Part shown: positions 24,901 through 37,391 of the stretch, piece by piece
Position numbering within the stretch: the first letter of the stretch is position 1
Layout: every line of letters starts with the position of its first letter
Assembly (NCBI RefSeq): GCF_003672135.1
Contig: NC_039516.1
Location: 2,773,838-2,837,837, forward strand
Source: Ooceraea biroi
Lineage: Eukaryota; Arthropoda; Insecta; Hymenoptera; Formicidae
Direction of reading: 5' to 3'
Length of the DNA stretch: 64,000 nucleotides
Notes under the pieces: generated by a model
Seen by the model: only the letters and a program-made list of their open reading frames with translations
Told to the model about the DNA's origin: nothing
Database searches by the model: none
Position numbers and translations under genes: made by a program

Positions 24901-27900
24901 CGTGAACGTAATCCCGATTGTTAACGTCGGTTTTCCTCTCGTGCGTATGCCAACGAATCGCCGGAGGAAAACGTTTGAAAGGTACATGCCACCAGATTCG
25001 TATCAATACGCTAACGATACCTTGGAAGGGAACGGAACGCTCGCGATAAGCAACATGGAACAACGTTTATCTGTTCATTTTCAAAGAGAGAGCAGCTTTT
25101 CCTGTAGAATCAGTTAATTCTAAAAATTAACCTGTGACAGTTAATTGATTCGCTGTAGTTTCTCGATTGCGTACTCTCCACGTCTTTCCCGCTTTATCCA
25201 TATCAACGTCGATCAAATAGTAATATTTTCACCTTGACAGAGTATTTTGAAATAGAATAGCGTTGAGTCAATTGACACCCGAGGTCGCACGGAGCTTCAC
25301 TGGCTGGGCTTTCCCGGCCTTCCACAAAGCACGTACAACGCGATAGAGGACTTTTGACGTCGAGAGGCTCATAGAAAGCCGAAATGACCAGCACAGAGTG
25401 TTGTCCGGCCTCCGCAGTACGAACGTGGCGAACCGTAAACCGTGGATGTTTTACCGGAATGATCCGGTACCAGCGCGCCGACATGCTCGACTTCGAGCGG
25501 ACGCGAGCGAGCGAGGGAGCATGCGAGCCGGCTTCGAGGCCGGCGACCATAAATTCGAGGCTGACCGCACGAAAGGACCATTCTGCGGCGCCGATATTAT
25601 TAGTTTACGAGAACAGTGACTAAACTATAGACGGCCACTAGAATAGAGGAGGACGGCCAGGTCAGGTGCATACGGGGCGTCGCAAGGGGGTAACGAGGGG
25701 TTCCGTGGTGGTTACCGTGCACGACTCAGGTACCTAGCACCCCGCTTGTTTATGCCTCATTAGCCGCAGTAGTTACGTCAGTGCCCTTAACTATCCTACG
25801 AATTGAACACCCCGTGCTGTGACCCTTTACCAACGCGCAGCCGGCTCGTCCGCCCCGCGATCTATAACGTATCCGGTATGCATAGCCTCTCTCTGTGCCG
25901 CAACGACACGACGGTCGTTGAATATTCGGGTCGGCGTGCATAATATTACTGGATCTACGACTAGCATGCAAAAATGTATATTGCATTAACGACGCGCACG
26001 ACTTCGACCGGAAGAGCGCGCACACCCCTGACATTCGACGCTCTTTATACCCGCGTATGAATAATTATCATGCGAACTTGAATTCTCGAGGTCTCATTGT
26101 GAAAATGTTGATGTGTACTCGCACGTGTCGTGTGCATAATGCGTCAATTGTTAAATTTATATTTGCGGGGTTGAAAAAAGAAATTTTGTCTAATTAACTT
26201 TTCTTTTTTTAGAGAAAGAACGGTTTCGAAAATTTGCCCCTCAATACGTGACACAACGTGGTGAAACGCTGTTTCAGTACGAATCTCGTAATACAAGGCG
26301 CGTGCAGATGATTACCGGGTGCAGCAGCTTTTTCTGCCCGCGCGTTACCGCCAACGCGGAACGCTGGAGTGAACTTTGGCAAAGTTGCGCTTTATGTATA
26401 ATGAAACTTCGCAGTGCGGTTCACGTCATGAGCCACTCTCCCCCGGACACACGAGCGCGAGACCACCGCGGCGTGTTGCATCGACTTCTACTTCCACGCG
26501 AGCGCGGACGTTTCGCAGATTTGCGCAGCCCCCTTTTTTTATTCTAACCGGAGACTCGGTCGGATTAATAATTCCAGGTATGCAACTCTCGAAGTACTAT
26601 AAAATTCTATCGTGCGCTGAATTTCATTTAGCGGACTCTCATTTCCGCACGGTTTCCAGCGCGAACCGCGCGCCGGCCAGATTGAGCTCATCAAAGAGCG
26701 AGGGGTAGTCCGCTTTATCGATTTGTGCCCGCGCTCGCATTGTCGCGCGCGTTTCGTGCGTCGTGTCAGGCGACAGGTTGCAAAATGGAGGAAGCGAGGA
26801 AGCTTAAGACCCAAAAGGTGCAAGTATCTTTTCTTCTCTTGCAGAGAGTCCATGTAAAGTATCGCGCCACCCCTTCAAAGGCAATAACTGACGTGGAATT
26901 GCATAAATCCGACATATCCCGAGAAAGTATCCGGCACATTTTCGCACAACACCAAATGCGTCCTGTGTGTGTCGCGTACACCATTTCTTTCTCTTTCCCT
27001 CGTGTTTTCTCTCTCTTTCTCTCACCCTCTCCCTTCGGCCCTGCTTTTACTTTCCACTTTTGTGCGCCGGTGTACGCGTGCGGAGTTATCTGACGGAGCC
27101 GAGGCTTAAAGCTCTCGCCGGCAAAGCCTTCGCGTTTCGTAAAGCAGGCGACGCTTCATACAAGCATTCCCTACTAATGGAGTTTCAGCTCAGCGCTTAC
27201 TAGACCTCGTCGAAAACTAGGCGCGAATTGTCGCAACGATGAAACGCCGTTCAATTGAAGCGCGACTGATTACATGGCGCGTCGTCCCGTTTGCGCTCGC
27301 GCTCGCACTTCCGCTTCCCTTTGTCACCGATAGCGCGTAAAAGTTTAACGCCGTGATCAACGCAGTCGCTCGCAATCAGCGCCTCGGAGCGGAATATTAA
27401 ATATTTCAATTTGCAACTGGGGTGCACCATCTATATACCCGCTTCCCCTCTTCCGCGTAATCGCATTTAAATCGAGGACAACGCGAACGCGAATATATAT
27501 ATGTACGCGGCGGTCGCCCCGCCGCGGAAGGAATCATTTAAGTTTCATTCTTTACGTGCAAACAATTTCACGGCGCGGGAGCGCCTCGCAGAGAGGCAAT
27601 TCCTATTTCGCGAAATAGCTCCGCGTCGCAATTGTTTTGCATAAAAGTCACCGAAGACTACAAGTAAACGCTTTTATTTCACGTGCATATGGTCGGCGTT
27701 ACGCAAAAATATATTACTCCGCCGGGCTCGTAGCTTTGAGAGAATTTTCTTTCGAATGCGCCGGGAATTCCGCGTTATCGAGCTACGTATATGTGCATTG
27801 TATGTAATGCAGCTTCGAAAATTTGTTTATTTAACACGTTCTCGCACGCAGTCGTCGTCCGTGTATGCATGCTTCACGTCTATACGAAAAACTTTTCACA

Positions 27901-28252
27901 CGGCGCGCGTATCCGAGTCGTCCGATAAATCGCCGCGTCGCCGTGTGCACAGTACTACTTTGTCATTTCGAATTTGAACAACAAAGTTTCATTCGTGGAA
28001 AGCAGTAATAGAAACTTTACGCCGACAGCGGAAGCTTGTACACTGGGAATCCGCAAGTTACCAACATCCGGCGGTACTATCACGAACGTGCGGTGCATTT
28101 ACGAATATTGGTGGCCAGTAAAAAACACACAGCATTATGTAAACTGTTAATAAATGTGTATAAACAGCATATTATGCAAACTGACAGCTTAGCGCGTGTC
28201 CAGCAAAAACTGTGTTAAAGAAAACTTTACGAACGATTTCAGTTAATTAAAA
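18924..28252. other. Non-coding stretch
   Basis: No recognisable exon. 20400-20730 is AT-rich. Around 23100-23750 the sequence is CpG-dense. Just after it, at 23765, an ATG opens a frame with a hydrophobic N-terminal stretch (LIFASLFLFFSLELVVA) encoded by a CT-rich tract; it is probably compositional, although it resembles a signal peptide. A GA/GATA-rich patch lies at 22360-22385. Confidence 0.5.
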
Positions 28253-28272
28253 CTCTCTCTCTCTCTCTCTCT
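28253..28272 (+). repeat. (CT)10 microsatellite
   Basis: Pure CT dinucleotide array. Confidence 0.97.
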
Positions 28273-31200
28273 TTCTCATCTTTGATACGAAATAGGAATT
28301 TTTTGCTTTAAGGTCCAAAATATAAGATTCTTTACTTTATAAAACGGAATTATTTTTTTCAGCTATATTTCAGGTGATAATTGTTGCTCGTCCGCTCCGT
28401 GTATCTTCCGCGAATGATTCCTCGCGTTGCACTAAATAATGATCGTTGTCGATGTCGCCGAATCGGAAACGTAACGACGTCACGACTCGTCGTACGTTTG
28501 CATTCATCAAGCGTGAAAATCAACGGACGAAACACAAATTGCGCAAATTGCGACGCATTAATTTTTGCGCGCTCTCGTTTGCCGCGTTCAGAGTATTTAT
28601 TGCTGATGAATTCGCGAACGGCGAAATTTCTGGCGGAAAACGAAGAGAAAAAGAGGGAGAGAGAGGCAGAGTAAGAAGGCGAGAAATGACGGCTGGCGGC
28701 TTTGCGTTTTAGCAAAGAAAAATAATGTGACTCCGCGCGCGACGTCCGGCGGAAATGGAGGTGCAGACAGGAAGAGCCAACCGGCGGGTAGGTAGGTAGA
28801 TGGGTACCGCGGATATTTTGTAATTAAACAGGATAGAGTCCGCGAACCCCGTTGATTCATCGTTTCGTATTATGACCGAAACGTTTCGCAATTAAATGCC
28901 AGTTGCACTGTCGCAGCGAAATGTCGGAGAAACGGAAAAAATGGAAAAAAAAGTAGCTTATTGCGACCTCCTATGAGGCATAGTTTTACGTAAAATCGTG
29001 ATTATGCCGGCTAATGATTTACAGTGATTACAGCAATCGTTCAAGAAGCGCGTTTAATAGAGAATTCAATCGTTCCGGATAGTCGGACTCGATTTATTTA
29101 AAACAGTCGCTAGACGTCAAAGCGCGATAAATGTAGAATATTTGTGTTCACGCGAACAAGGAGCAATCTCGCGGGCAGCGGCAAACAGATGTGACCTGGA
29201 AATCTGTATGTGAATGTTTAAAAAGGATGATTATATCGCGTGCGCGCGTGTACGGTGTCCACGCCGTGGTAAGTATAACACACGAGTACGCAATCAAGTT
29301 GCTTCTACGGTAATGAGGTAGAACATGCAACGCCGGGGCGAGCACGAAGTAAAAAGAGAAGCGCACGAGAGAAAAGACGAGGAAGCGCCCGGTAAGATAG
29401 TGAAAACTAGGTTGAAAAAATATCAGAACGGAGGAAGGGGTGGTATCGCCAGCATACGTATGATAACCAACGGTAGCACGATAAGTAGAAGGGAGAAGGC
29501 GTGCAAGAGCGAGGTGAAAATAAAATCCACCGTGGTGCTAAAAGGGAAAAGAGATGGAGCAAAGGGAATATACGGCGAAGCGTAAGGGAAAAAAAGACGA
29601 AGCGGAAAACGGAAGATTAGCGACGGAAGGGCAGTAAAAGCGCGAGGGAATAAAGCATCGCGAGAACTCGCGCATTGCCACTTTCTTAGGAAGTCCTCGT
29701 TTTTCCTTCCTCTGCATGTAGCCGTGCCACACGCCAAGGGACTAAGACGGAGCAAAAGAGCGGTGGGAAGGAGGGAGCAGAAGGGGAAAGAAGGGAAAAC
29801 AATGGTCGCGGGAATATACAGCGAGAAGCGAATTAGACGGCTATTAGTAAGGCGCTCGAGGTAACGCCGTAAAACACCGTGGCGTGGAAAGAATTCGGAA
29901 TTATAGCCGCGGGTTTATCGCGCAACTTCGGGGAACCTTCGTCCCTTTCTTGTAACAATATAAGCAGCGATTCTCCGGCGCGGCGTCACGGCGCAGTAAC
30001 GGGGAAGCCGGGGAGGTGTTTCGCGCTCGAGTGTTTCTTTCCGCGTTTCCGCCGGACATATTTACCGGCACAATAAACGTAATCGATGCACACTGATTTA
30101 ATGGCCGCTCCTCGTCCGCTCGCTTGCACCCCCTTTTATCGCAAGCCCAGAGGCCCGGGCTGCGACCGCGCTTCCTCCCATCCCGCGTTATTCACGGCTT
30201 GCTAATCCTTTCCTTCGGACGCATTTAATTGGACGGCTGGCTGGCTGGCTGTTACGGAACACGATGCTGCAACGATGCTGCTGCGCGCCTCTGCACAGAA
30301 TCCACCTCGTAAATAAAAGAGACGTATCCTACCCCGATCCGGCGATTCGTTATCCTCCGGTGATGAGTTACTTGTTAGGGAAGCAAAAGAAGGAAACCAA
30401 CCGCGATGTGAATTTTTTCTCCTACGTGTGTGATGTATACGCGCTTGTAGGGGGTTCACTGACTCCTTTGTAGCCAAGTAATTTATTTCTAAAACAGCTC
30501 ATTAGCTAATATCCGCTCCTCTCCGGCTTTGAATATTCCACGTGACGTTAATTGGATAGCTGGACTACCTGTGCTTTTTTTGACTGCAAAGTCAGTTTGG
30601 ATACTCAATCTGTCGTTGAGGCGAGAGATGTCTCGTTCGGAAGTTGTTCAGCACGAAGAAATTGCGTGCGAGGGCGGTATACAAGGCGGCAGAGGGATGA
30701 TTACCTTTTCCTGAGATAATAAATAAGTTAGCAAATAAGCGAATTCGGCGCATCACACTTCGTCTCTCTCTCACTTTGATGGAAATGAAGCATCGCGCAG
30801 TAATGAGTTTCCAAGAGATTCCCATAGCCGGCGCGATATTGCTTACAAATATTAACACGGCGAAAAGTTTTCTAATCAATCAATTTCTCGCCTCGATGCC
30901 GCATCTGCCGATATCAACCTAAGCGCGAAGTTTCCCAAATGAGATTGACATCCCTGCAAACCGCCCCCGCAAACGAAACTCACGCGACGGTACTATCACG
31001 ATTCGGTTCGCATTCCGACTACATGGACATGCTCATCGAAATCCACGAATGCTCGTCGAAATTCACAGCCGGCAATTTCAAAGAGAATCGACGCTGCAAC
31101 CGTGCTACGGATGAGCGTCACGTAAACTGTCAATCGCGTCTCGCTGAAAATAATTATAATACATCGTTCTGAGAAAAATGTTTCCTGCATAATCTTATAC

Positions 31201-34200
31201 GAGAAAGGGGGCTTCCATCCCTTCTCGCTTTGGCCACACATCTACCGTTAGGTCGTAGATTGGACCTAGATCCGTAGAAACTGGCTGGATTTTGCGGGAC
31301 GTAAATGCCCGTAAATTCTCAACTTTACTCCCTCTTTAAGGTCTTAATCCGCTTACGTCACCAACAGACTTTACGCATCACGCAGAATTAACCCACATAC
31401 GTCGCTCCAGCCAAGTGTCTTGCTTAAGTGCATTCATTTTCTTATCCCATCGAGCAATAATTCCCCTACGGATTTGCTTCCGAGGGGGTAGTAGTTTTAA
31501 GCGTGGCACTAATCCGCAAAGTACTTATCCGCGAAGTAATCTTATACTTATCAATTTATAGCCTCTTAAGAAGCGTCAGATCATTTCAGAGGAGTCTTTA
31601 AAAATAAGTATGTTAGAGATTAATAAAATTATTAATTCTTCTTTCCACACATCTTTGCACACTTCGTTTCCAAAACTGATACGCGCAAGTCACGCGAAAT
31701 CTTTTCACGAATTACGAAAGGAGGACAGCAAGAGTATCTTGATGGAGTCAAGATGACTCCATCGCGGGCATTCTGATGTTAAGAGACCATACTGTTACGC
31801 GGTAATGTCGCGCACTTTGACCTGCACAAGCGACTCGGTCGTTACTTCCCAGCTGGGAAAACGTCGGTTCGGAACAATAGGTGCACGAGCTCTCGTGGCG
31901 CAGCTCTTGACAACATCGCGTGTCGACGCCGAATCGGTTGAGCATGTGACGGTGAACCTCGAGAAAAGAATTTACCACTTCCTCGCGAACTGCGAATAGT
32001 AATAAGGACCCCGCCGACTCCGACGCCGACGCCGTCGTCGTCGTTACGTGCTGCTCTTCGCGCACGACGCTTCGATGGATTTTTCCAGCAGCCGATTGTC
32101 GATGCGTCGGCAGAAAGATTTTCACGTCTCGTCATGTCATCGACGCCAGAAGTACGGATATTTATTCAGCGGGATTTTTATCCGACCGAAAATGATTGCG
32201 CGCCTCAAAGTAGTCTCGAAATCGCAGATGCGATTTACGCAGCATCCACGAGACGAGTTTTTCAGACACAAAAGGGCTGAGGAGGGCGAGAGTTTGTGTT
32301 CCGGAGGGAAATTTGGAGCACCTATCGCGATTGATAGAAACGAGGTGTCTATCTCGTAATTTTCTCGCAGGAATTTTCCTCCCGCCTCGTGCAACCCCCT
32401 CAAAGGAGATCCACCTTGCTGTAAAACAAACGTCTTGTATTCTGGCTGACTGTGACGTATGCAGGCTCACGTTGATATATTATCCGCTAACCCGATGTAA
32501 CCGCCGCATATCTGGGATTATAGCGGGATATCCCAGCGTTTCTCGGGCGAAAAACTGATCAGCCCGGATGCACTCTGTGTCGTACTACGGAGTAATCCAG
32601 CTTACAGACGGCGTGGGCAACGTTTGCCGCGGCAATTTCGCAAATGCGCGCTCGCGTAGCCTCGCTCTGCAACTCGGAGGAAATAGAGAAAACCTCGACG
32701 GGTTTGCGGAGAACGAGAGAGGTCAGGGATGTGGGAGGGTGTGGGATAAACGCAGCGCGGGGTTTAGTAACGGGTGAAGAGCGCGCAACGGTCCGACCGG
32801 CGCACTCACGGAAAGGTCAAATCCGCGCGTCGGGGGTTACCGCGTCTCCGGGAAATGAAGCGTCAGCTCCGCTCCTTATCTCCGCGTTAAGGAGACTACA
32901 TAATCTGTCGTGTATCCGCCCGCGGAAAATCTCGTCATTCAGACTTAATCCCGACGGGCAAATATTCCGCTTAATTTCTCTCGCGCCTCCTGCTAGTGCG
33001 GGGAGTAGCACGAAAGGGGTACACATCACCCCGGATTCCTTTTTCATCCTCGTCAACTCGACTCGACGGCACACCACCGATCTCTCGCACACGAGGGGCG
33101 CATTAAATATTTATCCGCGTCGCACGATCGTGTGGCGCGCATTTATCTTGAGGGGGTGGAGACGGAGTGCAGCGACGGAAGCGGGTAGCCGACTCGCGCG
33201 ATTTCCCAAGGAGAAAAACGCGCTCGAAGCCGCTGCGCGTGGGATCTTTCCGCAGGAGGTGGATAAGGGCTGGGTTGCCCGGTCCGGGGAACGAAGCACC
33301 TCTTCGTCCCCGAGGAGCACCGCGCGCGAAAACGGTCGCGTCAGCTCCGAGGATTCGTTGGCTTTACGAGGAGACCGTGGCCCGCGAGCATGTTTGCTCG
33401 TCGAAATCCGGCAGGACGCCGGTTTACGGGTGACGTAAACGGGGACCCTGGCAGCGCAAGCCGGTCGTCCCGGCGCGCCACGCTGCTGGTGGTTTATGGC
33501 CTGGTTATTCGGTTGACGCCATCCTCGCCACTTTGCAGGATTCGCGCGAAACGGAGAGCCCCGCACAGTGAGGTGACGCATAATAAGGTTTCTCCCCCCG
33601 TTCTCGCTACCCTTTTCCTTCATCCCCCTTTGCCACCGAGAGGTCGGGGAACCTAGGGTTGCGACCTCATCTTGCGCCGCTCTCACGAGGACGAGATGAT
33701 CTCTCGGCGATGAACGGCAGTGCTCTTATGTCACATTGATTTCTTCGGGTACAGCTGTCGCTCTTGTCGCGCTCGCGGTAAAATTTCTCCCTTGTGGAAT
33801 ATAACGTTATCAAAGGGCTAGCCTTAGGCGATACGTTTCTAAATGTTTTAGGGTGAAAAAGCACTTGACTTATACGGACACACGTACATCTCCTTGGAGA
33901 ATGAGAGTGACTCCTATCTGTTATCGCCTATTCACGCATCTTGTTCTTGGATTTGTCACGAGTACAGGATGCCTGAGAGAGGATGTACAATAATAAAATC
34001 TTCCGCGAGTCACAGTCGTTCACAAAATCGATTTTCTCTAACATGAATAACAAAAATGTATTCATTTTATACCTCACTTTCATAATTAGATAGTTTATAT
34101 TCACGTTTCAATTGAAACGGGAAAATATATTCAGAATATGTAGCGAAATGGAGTATATTTGCGAAGGGATACGCTTTATTTTAATTATCATGTTAAAAAC

Positions 34201-36889
34201 GGAACAGAATTAAATAATAAAAAAGTCTTACATTTTGTAATCGCACGCATATGCAAGTTTTCAACAAAAACGCGCGGCGGGAAAGTGATTAATAACAATT
34301 TAATCCACTTTACATCATGGCTGTTATATCCGTCGACCGTGACGCGATATTGAATCAACGCGGTACCGATATGCGAAACTATATTTCAATTTCCTCTGCA
34401 GAGCGGGGATTACGCGAGCTTGCGAGCCATTATAAATATGAGTTATAAATATGAGAATCTCAGGAATCTCGTCAAAGCGCTCCGCAACGCGCCGAGCCGG
34501 GCGGAAAATGCATCACGATGGAAATTACACGCGGGAACAATTGGCAACGCGCGCGCACGAGAAATCAATCTCAATCTTTTCGCGGAGCCGCATAATCCCT
34601 TAGCTGCCCCGTGAGGAAACGACATTCGACGCTGCGGAAAAATATCATTCTCCATCTAGCTAAACACACTCAATTTATAACTCGGCAAACAGGAACAAGC
34701 GTCCGTGAAACGAGTACGCTGAAACATGGCAGCAAATACTGGAGGCTGCTTGAAACTTTGGGAACTTTCCTCCTTTGCTTCCTTAACGTGGGATTCTACT
34801 TCGCATCTCTGTCGAGTATCTTTGTTCTCGCGAGCAAAGCTGGAATACCGAGAACGCGGCATCGCTCTCGAGATCGCAGGAATTGTTCGAGGGAGCTCTA
34901 CGGGTTTGAACTTCGCGACGCGATTAAAGATCAGGATAGCAGCGTGTTATGTCGATGCGATGGTATTTTATTTTCCAGCCGCGTTGCATTACATCTCGAT
35001 TTAGTGAGGTTTGTCCTTATTTGCTTCATTTCGTCCTGGTTTTTCAAAAATTATCTCGTCGACCGACAAAAATTGAATAACATCGGTTAGATGTACGAAC
35101 GTTGCTCTTCACAAATTCCGTTAAAGTCGGAAGGATGCAAAATAACGGAAATATGGAAACGGAATAATAGAAAATAATGTGTACATTGCTGGTGGACTGA
35201 AATTTCCGCAAACGTAATTTTCGATCAGGACTTGATGCTGTTACCTAGAATTCGGTGCTTTGAAGCGACGGCCACGGCAGAAGTTCAACTTTGGCGCAAT
35301 CCGAAGCACAATTCCGCGCTTCTTGACGCATCAAAACAGAAACTGCGGCCATCCCTTGCTGCAACGTTTTGGAAGCATCTAGCAACTTCCAACCGCCGCC
35401 CTGCACATGCAGCTCGCTTAAAGGACCGAACAATTCCATACTATCTCTCGCAGTCGACATCCGAGTTCCAAGTCAGTCGCAGACCCGGTGAGATAAGCAA
35501 AATCTACGAAACTATGTAACGCGGCAATAAGGGCTTGCGGTACTTAGCTACACGCGATAAAGAAGTCGACTCCATGATTAATGGACATCGGATTAAAGCG
35601 CTGAAATCTTTGCCTTGACGAAGTTGCGCATATATTATAACAGGGAATTAATGAACAATTCCATCTTTAAGAAAACGTACCAAAGTATCTTGTAATTAAC
35701 GATGATATCGATGATTTATTAAATGTGTGTGCGCGACTTGTACATAATAGTTTCCTTAATGCGTGATGCCACACAGTGTTGCTCGCAGCAATCTCATTAT
35801 AACAGTAAACTGTCTTAGTTGGTGATTCCTTTGAGAGATGTTAGCTCCTATTAAGCTCGCACCGGTCGCACCTTAACGAGGCGAGGACTCGGAGAAGAAG
35901 AACGTTCAGAGAGAAAGAGAACGGTAAAAAAAGCGGGCAGAAAAAATGACAAAGAAAGGAAATTTGGCTGCTTAATCAATGCTTAATATCAGCGGTGCTT
36001 TAACGAGTCTTAAATTAATAAAAAAAATGGATGTAGAAGACATCAGAGAGGAGATTACTAAATTTTCCTTGCAACAGAGAACATCGTAAAACGAGCCGTG
36101 TAATCTGCTTGTTTTGAAAGTACCTTGTTTGTTCTTTAACGTACAACACATTATCTCGCTCTCAGAGCTTTGTCTTTTACGATCTCTCAGAGTTAACAAA
36201 ATGTTTAAATTAACATTAAATGTCTAGAAAGGTTTTGGGTTTTGCGAAATTTTTATCAACGATGCAGATCGAGCGCAAGCTTTTTTTCCATGGAAAAATT
36301 CTGATGTGTTACACGATTGGAAGAAGCCATAGTTCGTGTTCATAGAATTGTGGTCGACACGCTCGCCGAGCTATTGTCCCACTCTAGTTACGCGCGGATA
36401 CGACATCTCACTCCGGACAAAACCTCGAAACCCTCGAATCTTTATCAACTGACTGATCGACCTGACCTGATTGCAACACCATCTTCGTCGTACGTGACGT
36501 CACCCGAACGTATTCCCAGTAGTCGCGTTCGTTCGCGAAAATCGACCATCGTCAAAATCAACTAACCGTTTCTTCAATTTTGGAAACGAGGTTTCATGCG
36601 TTACGTGGTGGTGGTGGTGCAACTTTCGGGCAGGAATCTGTCATGGGACCTTCCGCTAGAAGTGACCTGCGGTTGAGACGAAATCGAATCTACGAACGAT
36701 CGCGCAGAGCTCCGTTTTATCGCGAGAGAGATTCTTGCGTCAAAGTCTCCGCCGTGATTGTTTTATGTTCACTTTGGTGTTAGCGATTTATGTGATAGGA
36801 TTTCATTATCTTTTTTTTAAATCCGCGTTACTTTCCTAGATAGCTTTCTGTGGCGCAAATTCAAAGTGCACTTCGTTCATTTTTATCTT
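28273..36889. other. Non-coding stretch with purine-rich tract
   Basis: No recognisable exon. About 29325-29800 is strongly purine-rich on the plus strand for nearly 500 bases, which keeps Lys/Arg/Glu/Gly frames open. A (GGCT)4 repeat lies at 30233-30250. 34000-34330 is AT-rich. The longest open frame of the window (32644-33438, plus, 264 codons) lies here; frames on the other strand are open too and the product is Arg/Ser/Pro-rich, so it is read as compositional. An unusual minus-strand frame at 35245-35460 is discussed among the findings. Confidence 0.5.
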
Positions 36890-36968
36890 AAAATATTGAT
36901 TGATTGTGGATTAACAAGAATATATTGGTTGTGAATTAACAAGAAAATATTGATTGTGGATTAACAAG
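36890..36968 (+). repeat. Minisatellite, three units of 29, 25 and 25 bp
   Basis: Units at 36890-36918, 36919-36943 and 36944-36968 each end in ATTAACAAG and share AATATTGATTGTGG with small changes; the first unit has an extra GATT. A short inverted copy of the unit start (aatcaatatttt) follows at 36988-36999. The array is about 160 bases upstream of the candidate promoter at 37128. Confidence 0.9.
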
Positions 36969-37127
36969 ATCATACTTTCGTTCATTCAATCAATATTTTT
37001 GTTACAATCTATCGAGAGAGTCGTGAATTTTCGTCGAGCGGTTTCTCAAAAAGTCATCGACGTCCCTCGCGCAAAGTCCCTTCGCTAACATTTGTTTTAG
37101 GGTCGAGCCGAGAAGGCGGGCCTAACG

Positions 37128-37164
37128 ATAAAATAAAATTTAGTCCCGTCCGCCGCGGTCAGTT
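37128..37164 (+). promoter_or_regulatory. Candidate core promoter: TATA-like box plus TCAGTT initiator
   Basis: ATAAAATAAA at 37128-37137 is a TATA-like box. TCAGTT at 37159-37164 matches the arthropod initiator TCA(G/T)T(C/T). Taking A37161 as +1, the box begins near -33, which is the usual distance. No downstream promoter element was found at +28 to +32. Both motifs are short, so it is their spacing to each other and to the ORF at 37215 that gives weight. Confidence 0.4.
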
Positions 37165-37214
37165 ATATTTTACGAGCCGATCATTCGGCGAATCTTGCTG
37201 CCTTCCCGTGAAAC

Positions 37215-37391
37215 ATGAACGAGGTGTCCGACCTCGAGCAGGACGACTACGTGCGGACGTGCCTCGCCGTAATTCAAGTGGATAAGAGGCAAGGTGGTCC
37301 CAGTGCGACCCCGGACTCCAAAGTCCACAAGGGCTCGGGTACACAGAGGATGCGAATGAGAAAGCCGTGTAAAAAGGATCCAGGGGATTAA
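37215..37391 (+). CDS. Candidate small protein, 58 aa, unknown function
   Basis: I do not recognise this protein. The ATG at 37215 has A at -3 (gaaacATG) and lies 54 bases after the predicted start of transcription at 37161. The first 18 codons all end in G or C, while their first two positions are only about half GC. This periodicity is a good sign of coding. The first 20 or so residues are acidic (MNEVSDLEQDDYVRTC), followed by a short hydrophobic LAVIQV, then a basic Lys/Arg-rich C-terminus. There is no signal peptide or membrane segment. No strong donor is visible inside the frame, so it is either a complete single-exon microprotein or a chance ORF in a GC-rich patch. The periodicity weakens after about codon 19, so the coding part could end early at an unseen splice site. 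Confidence 0.35.
   Translation: MNEVSDLEQDDYVRTCLAVIQVDKRQGGPSATPDSKVHKGSGTQRMRMRKPCKKDPGD

Noticed and set aside
32644..33438. Longest open frame of the window, 264 codons, plus strand
   Set aside because: Frames on the opposite strand (33111-33686) are open as well, the product is Arg/Ser/Pro-rich, and no domain or splice pattern is visible. GC-rich sequence with few stops explains it.
34611..35090. Frame of 159 codons with a hydrophobic stretch
   Set aside because: The hydrophobic part (LGTFLLCFLNVGFYFASL) comes from T-rich sequence; no family and no exon borders.
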